Below, in pieces: positions 8,428 through 17,432 of a DNA stretch of 64,000 nucleotides. Source of the stretch: Acinetobacter lwoffii. Lineage in GTDB: Bacteria > Pseudomonadota > Gammaproteobacteria > Pseudomonadales > Moraxellaceae. The position numbers and the translations under genes are program-made. The notes under the pieces were generated by a model, which worked only from the letters and a program-made list of their open reading frames with translations, searched no databases and had not been told where the DNA came from. Every line of letters begins with the position of its first letter. Position 1 is the stretch's first letter. Location of the stretch: positions 174,651 to 238,650 of the forward strand of contig NZ_JAMXXN010000002.1 of assembly GCF_024129435.1 (NCBI RefSeq), written 5' to 3'.

Positions 8428-10032
8428 ATGAGCAATACTAATTACACTACTGAAGTGGCAATCCTTGGCGCCGGCCCTGTAGGCTTAACCATTGCCAACT
8501 ATCTGAGCAAGCAAGGCGTAGCTGTCACGATTGTCGAACAACTGGATAGTTTGATTGATTATCCACGTGCGATTGGAATCGATGATGAATCCTTGCGTAC
8601 CATTCAATCTTTGGGTTTAGTCGATCAAGTCTTACCGCATACCACTCCGAATCATGCGATGCGCTTCTTGACGCCTAAAGGTCGCTGTTTTGCAGATATT
8701 CAGCCTTTAACACGTGAGTTTGGTTTCTCGCGCCGTAATGCCTTTATTCAGCCACAAGTCGATAACGTTCTGCTGCAAGGCTTAAAGCAATATAAAAACA
8801 CCCAAGTGCTGTTTTCTCGTCAATTGACCCAGTTTAGTCAAGATGCTGACGGCGTAACACTTAACCTGCAAAATAAAGAGGGCGATGCAGAAACCATCCG
8901 CGCTCAATACCTGATTGCTTGTGATGGCGGTAATTCTTATGTGCGCCGCAACCTGGGCATTGCCTTTGAAGGTGAAACCGCACCGAATCAATGGATTGTA
9001 ATCGACCTTGAGAACGACCCGCTTGCTACACCGCATATTTACTTATGTTGTGATCCGGTTCGTCCTTATGTATCAGCCGCATTGCCACATGGTATCCGCC
9101 GTTTTGAATTTATGGTCATGCCGGGTGAAACACAGGAAGAACTCAGCAAACCGGAAAATATTGCCAAACTTCTGTCCAAGGTTTTACCAAGTACGGATGG
9201 TATCGAAGTGATCCGTCAGCGTGTTTATACCCATAATGCCCGTATTGCCGACAAATTCCGTGTCGATCGTATTTTACTTGCCGGTGATGCAGCGCACATT
9301 ATGCCGATATGGCAAGGTCAGGGTTATAACAGCGGTATGCGTGATGCCTTTAACCTGGCCTGGAAAATGGCACTGGTTATTCAAGGTAAAGCTGGCCCAG
9401 CACTTTTAGATTCTTATCAGATCGAACGTAAAGACCATGCCAAGGCGATGATTGACCTGTCGGTGATGGCAGGTCACGTACTGGCACCACCGAAAAAATG
9501 GCAAGGTTTTGTTCGTGATGGTATTGCCTATGCCCTGAACTACATCAAGCCGATCAAACAGTACCTGCTGGAAATGCGCTTTAAACCGATGCCGAAATAT
9601 CATGACGGCGCACTTTTGAGTAACGGAACCAAGAACTCTCCGGTTGGCAAGATGTTTATCCAGCCTCAGGTTCAGCTGGCTTCGGGTGAAACCGTATTAC
9701 TGGATAAAGTGATCGGTAATGATTTTGCGATTATTGCCTGGGGTGTTGATCCGAAATGGGGTCTGAGCCCACAAACGTTGCAACAGTGGAAATCGCTGGG
9801 TGTGAAATTCATTCAGGTGATCCCGGCAGTGCAATTGCAAAATAGCCAGCGCAAAGAGTATCAAGATGTCATCACCATTGGTGATATCGGCACAGATATC
9901 CGCTCGTGGTTTGGCAACACGTCTGATTCAGTTGTGATCCTGCGTCCTGACCGTTTCGTGGCTGCGCTGGCCATTCCTCAATCGATGGAAAGCACCAGCC
10001 AGCAACTGTTTAAAAAGCTTTACCTGAAATAA
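8428..10032 (+). CDS. FAD-dependent aromatic hydroxylase, MhpA-like
   Basis: A 534-residue class A flavoprotein monooxygenase. The N-terminal FAD fold has GAGPVGL at 14-20, a central region carries the DG-type motif ([18 protein letters not shown]), and the second FAD block reads [33 protein letters not shown]. Order and length match MhpA, 3-(3-hydroxyphenyl)propionate hydroxylase (about 550 residues), which uses NADH and oxygen to hydroxylate a phenolic ring. The C-terminal thioredoxin-like tail is present. No other mhp or meta-cleavage gene is next to it, so the true substrate is uncertain and it may act on a different phenolic compound. Confidence 0.85.
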   Translation: MSNTNYTTEVAILGAGPVGLTIANYLSKQGVAVTIVEQLDSLIDYPRAIGIDDESLRTIQSLGLVDQVLPHTTPNHAMRFLTPKGRCFADIQPLTREFGFSRRNAFIQPQVDNVLLQGLKQYKNTQVLFSRQLTQFSQDADGVTLNLQNKEGDAETIRAQYLIACDGGNSYVRRNLGIAFEGETAPNQWIVIDLENDPLATPHIYLCCDPVRPYVSAALPHGIRRFEFMVMPGETQEELSKPENIAKLLSKVLPSTDGIEVIRQRVYTHNARIADKFRVDRILLAGDAAHIMPIWQGQGYNSGMRDAFNLAWKMALVIQGKAGPALLDSYQIERKDHAKAMIDLSVMAGHVLAPPKKWQGFVRDGIAYALNYIKPIKQYLLEMRFKPMPKYHDGALLSNGTKNSPVGKMFIQPQVQLASGETVLLDKVIGNDFAIIAWGVDPKWGLSPQTLQQWKSLGVKFIQVIPAVQLQNSQRKEYQDVITIGDIGTDIRSWFGNTSDSVVILRPDRFVAALAIPQSMESTSQQLFKKLYLK

Positions 10033-10050
10033 TATTAGGGTCACCTTTCA

Positions 10051-10074
10051 CCACGCTTCGGCGTGGTTTTTTTT
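10051..10074 (+). terminator. Rho-independent terminator with UUCG loop
   Basis: CCACGC, loop TTCG, GCGTGG at 10051-10066, then a run of eight T. It ends the hydroxylase transcript, 18 bases past the stop. Confidence 0.9.
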
Positions 10075-10114
10075 ATTGTTTTTAGATATCCCGGACAATA
10101 TATAGACCGAGGAG

Positions 10115-10732
10115 TTAGACTCGGTATTCCTGAAACCACGGGATATCTTTCAGGGAATCACGGCAAGCCATCTGCTGCAGGAAGGGTCTGAACTCATCAA
10201 ATTTCGGTAAAATTTTCGCAGATATGGCGAAGATTAAACAATAAGCCACATAGAGATCCGCGGCCGAGACTTTTTCACCCAACAGATAGGGACTGGCCTG
10301 CCCGATGCCCTGTTTCAGAAAATCAAATACGGCTGCTTCATTCCCAAAACTTAAACTTCTTCGGTTCTTTTCAATATTTTCTGGCGACACCTGTAAATCT
10401 TTTATATCGATATATTCGGTTAACGGCCCATGGCAGAAAAACATCCATTTTAAATACACCCCACGCTTGGGATCATCCAAAGCAGGTGCCAATCCTTGGT
10501 CACAGTACTTATCTGCCAGATAAATAAAAATGGCGGCCATTTCTGAAATGACGATCTCCTGATCTACCAGACAGGGAACTTTTCCCATCGGATTCATCTG
10601 TGTATATGCCTGCTGATGCATATCCTCATAGGCAATCTCCACCTGCTCAATCTGATCTTCAATTTGTAATTCTTTCAGCAAAGGCAACAAGGTCAGGCCA
10701 CGTGATTGCGGATTGTTATAGAGCTTCATCAT
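10115..10732 (-). CDS. Glutathione S-transferase family protein
   Basis: A 205-residue cytosolic protein. The N-terminal thioredoxin-like domain (about 1-80) shows LYNNPQSRG at the start, where Ser would be the glutathione-activating residue, then MNPMGKVPCLVDQEIVISEMAAIFIYLADKY, including the cis-Pro VPCL and the ES-type gamma-Glu contact (SEMAAI). An all-helical C-terminal domain follows. It would conjugate or reduce an electrophile using glutathione; the substrate is unknown. It is convergent with the hydroxylase gene; glutathione transferases and hydroxylases are often neighbours in aromatic catabolism, but only proximity is shown here. Confidence 0.9.
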   Translation of the reverse strand: MMKLYNNPQSRGLTLLPLLKELQIEDQIEQVEIAYEDMHQQAYTQMNPMGKVPCLVDQEIVISEMAAIFIYLADKYCDQGLAPALDDPKRGVYLKWMFFCHGPLTEYIDIKDLQVSPENIEKNRRSLSFGNEAAVFDFLKQGIGQASPYLLGEKVSAADLYVAYCLIFAISAKILPKFDEFRPFLQQMACRDSLKDIPWFQEYRV

Positions 10733-10862
10733 CCTGCTTCAACCGGTTTTTTTATTGTTAGAGGTTCAGTATAAAGCGATTTGCAGTTCCGATTTAAAAG
10801 GATGTGCTACAGATCATTTCTGTCGCACTGCTTTTTCGATGGGCTGATCAACGATGCAGATA

Positions 10863-11756
10863 TTAGAAAAGATCCACACAAAACTTTTCTTTTAATACTT
10901 TTAAAATCAGATCAATCACCACATGTTTTTGATCCTTGCGATAATTGGCATACAGTCCAATCATCGGCAACGGTTCCAGCGTCTTTTTCACCACAATATT
11001 ATCGCCGAGCAGTGGAATCACATAAGCCGGCACCAGACTCCAGCCCACGCCCATTCCCACCAGATTGACATTGAGCAGGATATTGGTGGAATACTGCACC
11101 ACATTCACTTTTAATTTAGACTGTTTAAAAAAATCCTGAATCAGCTTATGCAGTTGCGGTGAGGGCTGCTCATCACTAATTACAAAGTCCTGACTTTCAA
11201 AACTCTTGATACTGACATAGGGCAAGGCCGCAGCCGGGGAATCTTTGGGCACAATCAAGGTTAAAGGCTCATCAAAAATGCGGATCGAATCAAACTCACT
11301 TAACTGCCCCGGATAACGGGTAAAGGCAATGTCAATCTGTCCATTTCTTAAAGCACTAAACTGTTCTGCATCGGTCAGACTGTGAAACTGTGCTTTCAGT
11401 TCAGGAAAATGCGCGCGGATATTCGGCATGATATAAGGAAAGACTTTCATTTCCGCGACCGGGACAAAACCGATATTCAGCTGGTCCTGCTGCGCATTGG
11501 CGATCTGTCTGGCAGTCTGAATGGCGCGCTCTGCATGTTCAAGACTCAGTAAAGCTTCTTTTAAAAACGCCTGTCCAGCTTCAGTTAGCCCGACCTTACG
11601 GTTATTCCGCTCTAGCAACTGTACGCCAACCTCACGTTCCAGATCCTTGATTTGCTGGCTCAATGAAGGCTGTACCGTATTTAATTTTTCCGCGGCACGG
11701 GTAAAGTTCAGTTCCTGCGCCACCGTAACGAAATAACGTAAATGCCTTAATTCCAT
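10863..11756 (-). CDS. LysR-family transcriptional regulator
   Basis: A 297-residue regulator. The start MELRHLRYFVTVAQELNFTRAAEKL is the usual LysR opening; a longer in-frame start would add 16 residues that run back into the MFS gene, so ATG at 11754-11756 is chosen. The winged HTH (about 1-60) is followed by a type-2 periplasmic-binding effector domain (about 90-290). The best resemblance I can recall is the CatM/BenM/CynR-like group. It lies only one base after the MFS stop codon, so it is the third gene of a tetR-MFS-lysR operon and probably controls a neighbouring or distant target. Confidence 0.88.
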   Translation of the reverse strand: MELRHLRYFVTVAQELNFTRAAEKLNTVQPSLSQQIKDLEREVGVQLLERNNRKVGLTEAGQAFLKEALLSLEHAERAIQTARQIANAQQDQLNIGFVPVAEMKVFPYIMPNIRAHFPELKAQFHSLTDAEQFSALRNGQIDIAFTRYPGQLSEFDSIRIFDEPLTLIVPKDSPAAALPYVSIKSFESQDFVISDEQPSPQLHKLIQDFFKQSKLKVNVVQYSTNILLNVNLVGMGVGWSLVPAYVIPLLGDNIVVKKTLEPLPMIGLYANYRKDQKHVVIDLILKVLKEKFCVDLF

Positions 11757-11757
11757 T

Positions 11758-12966
11758 TTATAACTCCAAACTTGCCGGGCGCTTATTTTGCTTTTTGGCA
11801 ACATACTGACGATAAACCAATATCGTCACAATGACGAGTGCGGCACTCAAAACATAGGTAGTTTCAAAGCCCCAATAGGCAATCAATACTCCCATTGCCA
11901 CGGAACCGATCGCTAAACCCAGATCAAACAGGGTAAAGAAGGTTGAAATCGCATGTCCCATACGCTGTTTGTCGACCGACTGAATGGCCAAGGTCTGCAA
12001 ACATGGGAATAGTGAACCATAACCGATCCCAATAAACACCGCCGACAACCATAATATCCATTGATTGGAAATCAGGCTGACAATCACTAGACCAATAGCA
12101 AAGAAAACAAATGAAGGATAAATAACTGCACTTGGTCCTTTACGGTCATAAATCTTTCCGACCCAAGGTCTGACCAGCAACATAGACGCTGCAAAGACAA
12201 TAAAGAATACGCTGGTATAGGCCAAAAGCTGCTTGGTTTCACTAAATGCAGTAATAAAACCCATGATGCCCGAATAGGCAAAAGCGGTTAGCAACGCCAC
12301 GAAACTTACCGCCAGAACTTTGACTTCCAGAATATCCTGCAAGCTCAAGCTGGTTCTCTCTGTGCTTATGGCTTCAGGTTTTGGTAACTCTGTGATTTTG
12401 AGCATCCAACAGAAAATGAGCCCCAAAGAAATGATAATGGCAAGAATGCCAAATAAGACCTTAAAGCTGGTGAACTGAATTACGGTCAATGCCAGCAAGG
12501 GCCCAAAAACCACACCAAGATTGGTCGACATGACGAAATAACCCATGCCCTCACCTTTGCGCTGTTCAGGAATAAATTCATTGGCGACGGGTACTGCCAC
12601 CGTGGTCAAAATACTGAACCAGATGCCATGTAAAAAACGCACCAGCAACAGCGACCACATGCTATCTACCAGCAAATAACTAAAGGCAAATAAGGCAAAA
12701 ATCACGCCGGCACCGCGCATCGAGATTTTCTTGCTGAGCTTTTCGATGATCATGCCGGAAAATGGCCGGATCGCAATCGAAGAGGCCAAAAATAGCGTCA
12801 GCGCCAGACCCGCTTCTTTTACCGAACCGCCCAGATCTTTCATGATGTAAATCGGCAAGATGGTCAATAAAGCAAAATAATAAACAAACAGGAAAAAATT
12901 ATTGAATAAGCACAAGATAAATGAGCGATTCCATAACCGCTCAGCGCTAACTGACATAATCACCAA
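11758..12966 (-). CDS. MFS transporter, drug-efflux type
   Basis: A 402-residue inner-membrane protein with about 12 hydrophobic helices and no signal peptide. It has the MFS motif-A-like loop between helices 2 and 3 (SGMIIEKLSKKISMRGAG, only weakly conserved) and a long central cytosolic loop (about 190-215). An exporter role is likely from its neighbour: the TetR gene ends 31 bases upstream, which is a common arrangement for an efflux pump and its repressor. The substrate cannot be read from the sequence. Either ATG at 12966 or the one at 12957 could be used. Confidence 0.88.
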   Translation of the reverse strand: MVIMSVSAERLWNRSFILCLFNNFFLFVYYFALLTILPIYIMKDLGGSVKEAGLALTLFLASSIAIRPFSGMIIEKLSKKISMRGAGVIFALFAFSYLLVDSMWSLLLVRFLHGIWFSILTTVAVPVANEFIPEQRKGEGMGYFVMSTNLGVVFGPLLALTVIQFTSFKVLFGILAIIISLGLIFCWMLKITELPKPEAISTERTSLSLQDILEVKVLAVSFVALLTAFAYSGIMGFITAFSETKQLLAYTSVFFIVFAASMLLVRPWVGKIYDRKGPSAVIYPSFVFFAIGLVIVSLISNQWILWLSAVFIGIGYGSLFPCLQTLAIQSVDKQRMGHAISTFFTLFDLGLAIGSVAMGVLIAYWGFETTYVLSAALVIVTILVYRQYVAKKQNKRPASLEL

Positions 12967-12997
12967 CTCTTAAAATTTGTAGGGAAATAGCACAAAC

Positions 12998-13561
12998 TCA
13001 GGCTTGAACAGTGACCGGATGCAAGGCCAACTCGACCAGATTCTGGATATAGTGTTCATCTGGAATCCGGTTGAAAAAAGTGATCTGGTAATGAATCGGG
13101 CCGTATAAGGTATCCAGCATCAAATCAAAAGGATAATCCGCGCGGATTTCTCCCCGTTCAATCGCTTGCTGAATCAGTTGATGGGTCTGTTGCCGACGTG
13201 GCAAGAGATATTGCTGAAAGAACTCACCTGCCAGTTCGCGGTGATTGGCAATCACTACCAGCAAAGCCCGACCGACCGGATGATTCAGCGCTTGAGATAA
13301 AGAACCGAGTTGTTGAATGAGATTGCTTTTCAGGCTTTTAGAGGTATCCAGCTCAAATACCGAAGCTGTATGCTGTTTGAAAGTGTCCAGCACCAGTTCC
13401 GATTTATGTTTCCACCATCGATAAATCGTGGACTTGCCAACACCGGCACGTGCCGCTACATCTTCAATCGTCAGCTGATGATATTCACATTCTGCCAGCG
13501 CATCTGCGACCGCCTGTAAAATGCACTGCTGTCGTCGGGAACTTTTTTCGTCACTGCTCAT
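12998..13561 (-). CDS. TetR/AcrR-family repressor
   Basis: A 187-residue regulator. The N-terminal HTH is clear: AVADALAECEYHQLTIEDVAARAGVGKSTIYRWWKHKSELVLDTF (about 16-60), with the family's K-x-x-x-Y-x-x-x-x-K/H-x-x-x-L block. The C-terminal ligand-binding domain (about 80-187) is divergent. It is the first gene of an operon with the MFS and LysR genes and is preceded by a perfect palindrome at 13596-13613, so autoregulation and repression of the pump by this protein is the natural reading; the inducer is unknown. Confidence 0.9.
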   Translation of the reverse strand: MSSDEKSSRRQQCILQAVADALAECEYHQLTIEDVAARAGVGKSTIYRWWKHKSELVLDTFKQHTASVFELDTSKSLKSNLIQQLGSLSQALNHPVGRALLVVIANHRELAGEFFQQYLLPRRQQTHQLIQQAIERGEIRADYPFDLMLDTLYGPIHYQITFFNRIPDEHYIQNLVELALHPVTVQA

Positions 13562-13595
13562 ATTTTTCTACTTAACTTTTAAGATCTAAAAATCG

Positions 13596-13613
13596 AAACG
13601 ATACGTATCGTTT
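13596..13613. promoter_or_regulatory. Perfect 18-bp palindrome, candidate TetR operator
   Basis: AAACGATACGTATCGTTT is identical to its reverse complement, 35 bases upstream of the tetR start. TetR-family operators are typically palindromes of this size placed over the promoter. It sits between tetR and the terminator of the neighbouring thioesterase gene. Confidence 0.75.
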
Positions 13614-13668
13614 TATATTAGAGTAAAAAATAACAAAGCTCCAGTGAAAAACTGAAATTGATGCAAAA

Positions 13669-13694
13669 AAAAGACCTTCATATGAAGGTCTTTT
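13669..13694. terminator. Terminator of the thioesterase gene
   Basis: A perfect inverted repeat, AAAAGACCTTC on one side and GAAGGTCTTTT on the other, 26 bases in total, with A and T runs on both sides so it could work in either direction. The tetR operon starts beyond it on the same strand, so it separates the two transcription units. Confidence 0.85.
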
Positions 13695-13711
13695 CTCAAT
13701 CACGATTTAAC

Positions 13712-14233
13712 TTAACTCTGTGCAGTCTTTTTATAAATGCTGCATGAAGGATGATGATTTTCTTGCAAACGCGCGACTTTACGCTGTTCTGCTGCTTCAA
13801 AACGGCAACGTTTCCAGTCATTGTCCAGGTTCAAAGCTGGAATCTGTTTTGGTTTACCATTTTCATCCACCGCAACCATGGTGAAATAACAGCTATTGGT
13901 ATGACGTACCGTTCTCTTTTGAATATTCTGGGCTTCTACACGAATCCCGATTTCCATTGAAGTACGGCCAACATGATTCACACTGGCCAGAAAGGTAACC
14001 AGCTCACCAACGTGAATCGGCTCTTTAAAATTCACCTTGTCTACAGATAAGGTCACGACATAACTACCCGAATAGCGACTTGCACACGCATACGCCACCT
14101 GATCCAATAATTTCAGAATGGTTCCACCATGAACATTTCCTGAAAAATTTGCCATATCTGGCGTCATGAGAACTGACATCGTTAACTCTGACTGGTCATC
14201 CGACACTGCTGCAATTTGATCTAAAGGGGCCAT
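13712..14233 (-). CDS. Acyl-CoA thioesterase (hotdog fold)
   Basis: A 173-residue protein of the YciA/BACH type. The active block NFSGNVHGGTILKLLDQVAYACASRY (about 29-54) has the His-Gly-Gly and Asp residues of the hotdog family, and TLSVDKVNFKEPIHVGELVTFLASV follows as the second family block. It would hydrolyse acyl-CoA thioesters to free acid and CoA in the cytosol. The C-terminal tail (about 140-173) is variable and rich in Arg and His. It is a single-gene unit with a strong terminator at 13669-13694. Confidence 0.9.
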   Translation of the reverse strand: MAPLDQIAAVSDDQSELTMSVLMTPDMANFSGNVHGGTILKLLDQVAYACASRYSGSYVVTLSVDKVNFKEPIHVGELVTFLASVNHVGRTSMEIGIRVEAQNIQKRTVRHTNSCYFTMVAVDENGKPKQIPALNLDNDWKRCRFEAAEQRKVARLQENHHPSCSIYKKTAQS

Positions 14234-14520
14234 CGTTTTCTTTGAACTCTTTGAATGACAAGGTTATCGTTTATTATTATAGCGTCTTTAACATGAATAA
14301 AATGTTCATTTCGGCAAATGAAGCATCACAATTATTGATATAGAAAATGTATTCATACAGAAAAAAATATATTTAATTGCTTAAAATCTCAGTTAGAAAG
14401 TTAAGTGCCAATAAATCAACACTTATTTATCTGTGGCCGATCACACAGCAACTGAGAATTTTTCACTGTTTTAAGCTCTGAACAAAAATAATTCAGGAAA
14501 ATAGAAAGACTTTTCGTGAT

Positions 14521-14697
14521 TTAAAGCATTACTGGTCTGAGCATTTCCTGCGCCACGTTCTGATAACTTAAAATTTGTTGACCATCCAAGGTCGTTTCAA
14601 CGGTAAAAGAACCATCCTGATGGGTCGCGGTCACTGTAAAAATATAGTGTTCGAATTGTGCCAGTTTGACCTGCTGTCCAATTTTAATATGCGTCAT
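14521..14697 (-). CDS. Small hypothetical protein, 58 aa
   Basis: An open frame too short for most gene lists: MTHIKIGQQVKLAQFEHY at the start and stop TAA at 14521-14523. It reads as a compact beta-rich soluble protein (KIGQQVKLAQFEHYIFTVT, then DGSFTVETTLDGQQILSYQ), similar in feel to small SH3-like folds. Codon use looks like its neighbours. The ribosome site is weak. I do not know a family, and a role is not inferable; comparison with other Acinetobacter genomes would show whether it is conserved. Confidence 0.5.
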   Translation of the reverse strand: MTHIKIGQQVKLAQFEHYIFTVTATHQDGSFTVETTLDGQQILSYQNVAQEMLRPVML

Positions 14698-15043
14698 GAT
14701 GTCTATATCTGTGCAGTGATCTTTTCAAACTGCATTCTGGCATGAACACAGATGCTTTTGAATATTTGATCAACTTAAGTATACGAATAATAATATTAAA
14801 ATTTTAATTTAGGACGAATAAGGCTTATTATTTAAAACAATATACTTATAATTCAATTTGTTATATTTAAAATTAATTTTATCTTTTGCGATAATTCTGA
14901 TTGACTGATACACATAGGCAATTATCTTATCTTTTATAACAATCAGTTAAGCGTTACAGCCGATGATCCTTTATCCTTTTGATTGAATATCCCTATACTG
15001 CGGTCCTACGATATAGGAATAAACAGAAAATTCAAAAAAAGAT
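14698..15043. other. Intergenic region, about 350 bp, no gene seen
   Basis: Very AT-rich. No convincing open frame or terminator. A short frame at the right edge runs antisense into the patatin gene and is not credible. Confidence 0.5.
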
Positions 15044-16048
15044 TTATTGAGCTTGATGTTCATGTACCACAAACTGTGGAATACGATGTCCTTGAGCATA
15101 ATCATGTTTTTGGTAGGCTTGTGAAATTTCCATCAACTTTAACTGGGTCGCCTCGGCACCAGCCTGCATGGTGAGTTCCCTGCCACGTACATCAAAGATA
15201 TGGCCTTTTTCGCGTAAGTCCGGCTGAATCACCACATCTGCATGCTTTAATTCTTCATGTGCCAGATGTTGCTGCATAATATTAATGTTCTGATTAAACA
15301 GTCCCCAGACATTGCTGGTTTCCGTGTGAATGGGCTGTGCCAGAATATCCACCGCAATCACAATATCGGCTCCCAGCTCACGTGCCACATCGACCGGCAC
15401 CGGACTGACCAGACCACCATCTACATATTCTTTACCTTGAATAATAGTCGGAATAAACATACTCGGAATCGAGACTGAAGCACGTACCGCCTGTCCGGTA
15501 TTGCCATAGTTAAAGACGACTTTCTTGCCTTCTTTCAGCGCAGTTGCTACCACAAACATCGGGATTTTCATGGCTTCAAGCGGAGTTTGATCGACCTGTA
15601 AATTGACATAGTCTTCAACTTTCTTGCCATCAAAAAAGCCTTTTCTGGCCAGTTTGATATCACGGACATCATTCGGTCGCATGCTGAGGGCAATATTGCG
15701 CAGTTCAATCGCCGGTTTACCACTTGCATAAATGGATCCCACGATACTGCCCGCACTGGTTCCGACAATAAAATCTGGTTGAATACCCGCTTGTTCCAGT
15801 ACTTCCAGCGCACCAATATGCGCATAACCACGCGCACCGCCACTGCCTAGGACTAAAGCAACTACCGGACGCTGTTGGGTTTGCTTGATCTTTTGAAAAT
15901 CAATTTGATTTGGACGTGCCTGAGCTTCTCCGCGTTGTGCAGCAGGTTGCAGATGACTGGTCGCCGCTTGGGCTGTCATGGGGGTCGTTTGGCAAGCACT
16001 CAGGCCAAATGTACCCAGTATCACCATACTCAACACATATTTCTGCAT
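15044..16048 (-). CDS. Patatin-like phospholipase lipoprotein
   Basis: A 334-residue lipoprotein: the signal ends LSAC, with acylated Cys19. The patatin domain has the oxyanion loop GSGGARGYAHIG (68-79), the nucleophile elbow GTSAG with Ser98, and the catalytic Asp at 210 in DGG. This Ser-Asp dyad hydrolyses acyl esters of lipids. It resembles the RssA/YchK-type bacterial patatins but carries a lipoprotein signal, which places it in the periplasmic face of a membrane. It is transcribed away from the chrA-like gene, with a divergent promoter region of about 125 bases. Confidence 0.93.
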   Translation of the reverse strand: MQKYVLSMVILGTFGLSACQTTPMTAQAATSHLQPAAQRGEAQARPNQIDFQKIKQTQQRPVVALVLGSGGARGYAHIGALEVLEQAGIQPDFIVGTSAGSIVGSIYASGKPAIELRNIALSMRPNDVRDIKLARKGFFDGKKVEDYVNLQVDQTPLEAMKIPMFVVATALKEGKKVVFNYGNTGQAVRASVSIPSMFIPTIIQGKEYVDGGLVSPVPVDVARELGADIVIAVDILAQPIHTETSNVWGLFNQNINIMQQHLAHEELKHADVVIQPDLREKGHIFDVRGRELTMQAGAEATQLKLMEISQAYQKHDYAQGHRIPQFVVHEHQAQ

Positions 16049-16172
16049 GCAGAGAATGTCCTCATTAATCTAAAGCAGCATAGTGTATAAACACATGCAT
16101 AAATAGTCTGTAGAATTTCGTAAAACTGTCATACAGTTCAGCTACTTTACCTTCATTTTTCCCCATAACTGT

Positions 16173-17378
16173 ATGTCTTCAATCTCACTGTATCGGATTT
16201 TCCTGATTTTCCTGCAACTGGGCTGCATTTCATTTGGTGGTCCAGCGGCGCATCTGGTGTTTTTTCACCGAAAATTTGTGACCCAACTGCAATGGTTGAA
16301 TGACACCCAGTACAGTCAACTGGTCGCTTTGGCGCAACTTTTACCCGGGCCGAGCAGCAGTCAGGTGGGGCTGTCGATCGGTTATCTGCAACGGGGCTAT
16401 ACTGGTGCCGTGATCGCATGGTTGGGTTTTACCCTGCCCTCAATGATTCTGATGACCTTGGTGGCGCTCTTGGGTCAAAGCTATTTTCATATTTTAAACT
16501 CAAACAGCTTTCATACCATCCAGTTAATTGTATTTTCTGTAATCGCCTGGGCATTCTGGCAAATGCTGAGAAGCTTCTGTAAAACGGTTTGGCAATACGC
16601 TGTCTTAATCCTCTCTGTCGCATTACTGATAGTCGTTTCAGTAAGTTTTAACCAGATTCTGGTCATTATACTGGGCGCAATCTGTGGACTCTTGGCTGGA
16701 TATTTTTCCCAATCAGATTCGAAACCCAAAGAAATTAACAAAACGGCAATCAGCTCGCCATATATTCGATCTGCCGCTGCACCCTATTGGCTGCTAGCAT
16801 TTATCTTGCCATTTTTGCTGCTGCCCTTAGCAGGCAAATTATGGGGTGAATCGGAGCTGCAATTTTTTTCCAATTTCTATCAGACTGGCTCGCTGGTATT
16901 TGGTGGCGGTCATGTAATTCTGCCTTTGTTACATCAGGACTTTGTTACGACTGGTTTAGTCAGTGCACAATCTTTTGATCTTGGCTATGCATTTGCCCAG
17001 CTGATGCCGGGACCTTTATTCAGTTTTGCCAGTTATATTGGTGCTTTGCTGCCTTGGACGCCTTATGCCTGGCTGAATACATTGTTAGCGACCTGTGCAA
17101 TCTTTTTACCTTCATTTTTCTTGATCTTTGCCACCTTGCCTTACTGGTCGTGGTTGATGCAGCAGCGCCATATTCATCAGGCGGTGATGGGCATCAATGC
17201 TGCAGTGGTGGGTTTGTTACTATATTTATTGCTGGATCTTTCACAACGCTATTTTAGCTATGGTTCCGACCTGGTCTTTGTCGCGGTGATGATTGCCCTG
17301 CTACGCTCAAAACTACCGGTCTGGTTCAGCCTGATTTTGGGCTTTGTGCTTTATCAAAGTTATTTAAATTTCTTCTAA
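16173..17378 (+). CDS. chrA: ChrA-type chromate transporter
   Basis: A 401-residue, two-half inner-membrane protein, the usual length for long-chain CHR transporters. Each half carries a PGP signature: LAQLLPGPSSSQVGLSIGYLQRG in the first and FAQLMPGPLFSFASYIGALL in the second, and FGGPAAH and FGGGHVILPLL match the paired FGG motifs. The family exports chromate and may handle sulfate. No chrB regulator is adjacent. It is divergent from the patatin gene and ends at a bidirectional terminator. Confidence 0.9.
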   Translation: MSSISLYRIFLIFLQLGCISFGGPAAHLVFFHRKFVTQLQWLNDTQYSQLVALAQLLPGPSSSQVGLSIGYLQRGYTGAVIAWLGFTLPSMILMTLVALLGQSYFHILNSNSFHTIQLIVFSVIAWAFWQMLRSFCKTVWQYAVLILSVALLIVVSVSFNQILVIILGAICGLLAGYFSQSDSKPKEINKTAISSPYIRSAAAPYWLLAFILPFLLLPLAGKLWGESELQFFSNFYQTGSLVFGGGHVILPLLHQDFVTTGLVSAQSFDLGYAFAQLMPGPLFSFASYIGALLPWTPYAWLNTLLATCAIFLPSFFLIFATLPYWSWLMQQRHIHQAVMGINAAVVGLLLYLLLDLSQRYFSYGSDLVFVAVMIALLRSKLPVWFSLILGFVLYQSYLNFF

Positions 17379-17394
17379 AGAAAACTTTGGCACA

Positions 17395-17422
17395 AAAAAG
17401 CCCCGAATGATCGGGGCTTTTT
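17395..17422. terminator. Bidirectional terminator between chrA and the AGCS gene
   Basis: AAAAAGCCCCG, loop, CGGGGCTTTTT with A and T runs on both sides. It lies between the ends of two convergent genes and would stop both. Confidence 0.95.
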
Positions 17423-17432
17423 ACTTCAAGTC

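Noticed and set aside
11757..11804. Longer N-terminus for the LysR regulator (16 extra residues)
   Set aside because: It runs back into the MFS coding region; the family start MELRHLRYF lies just after the MFS stop.
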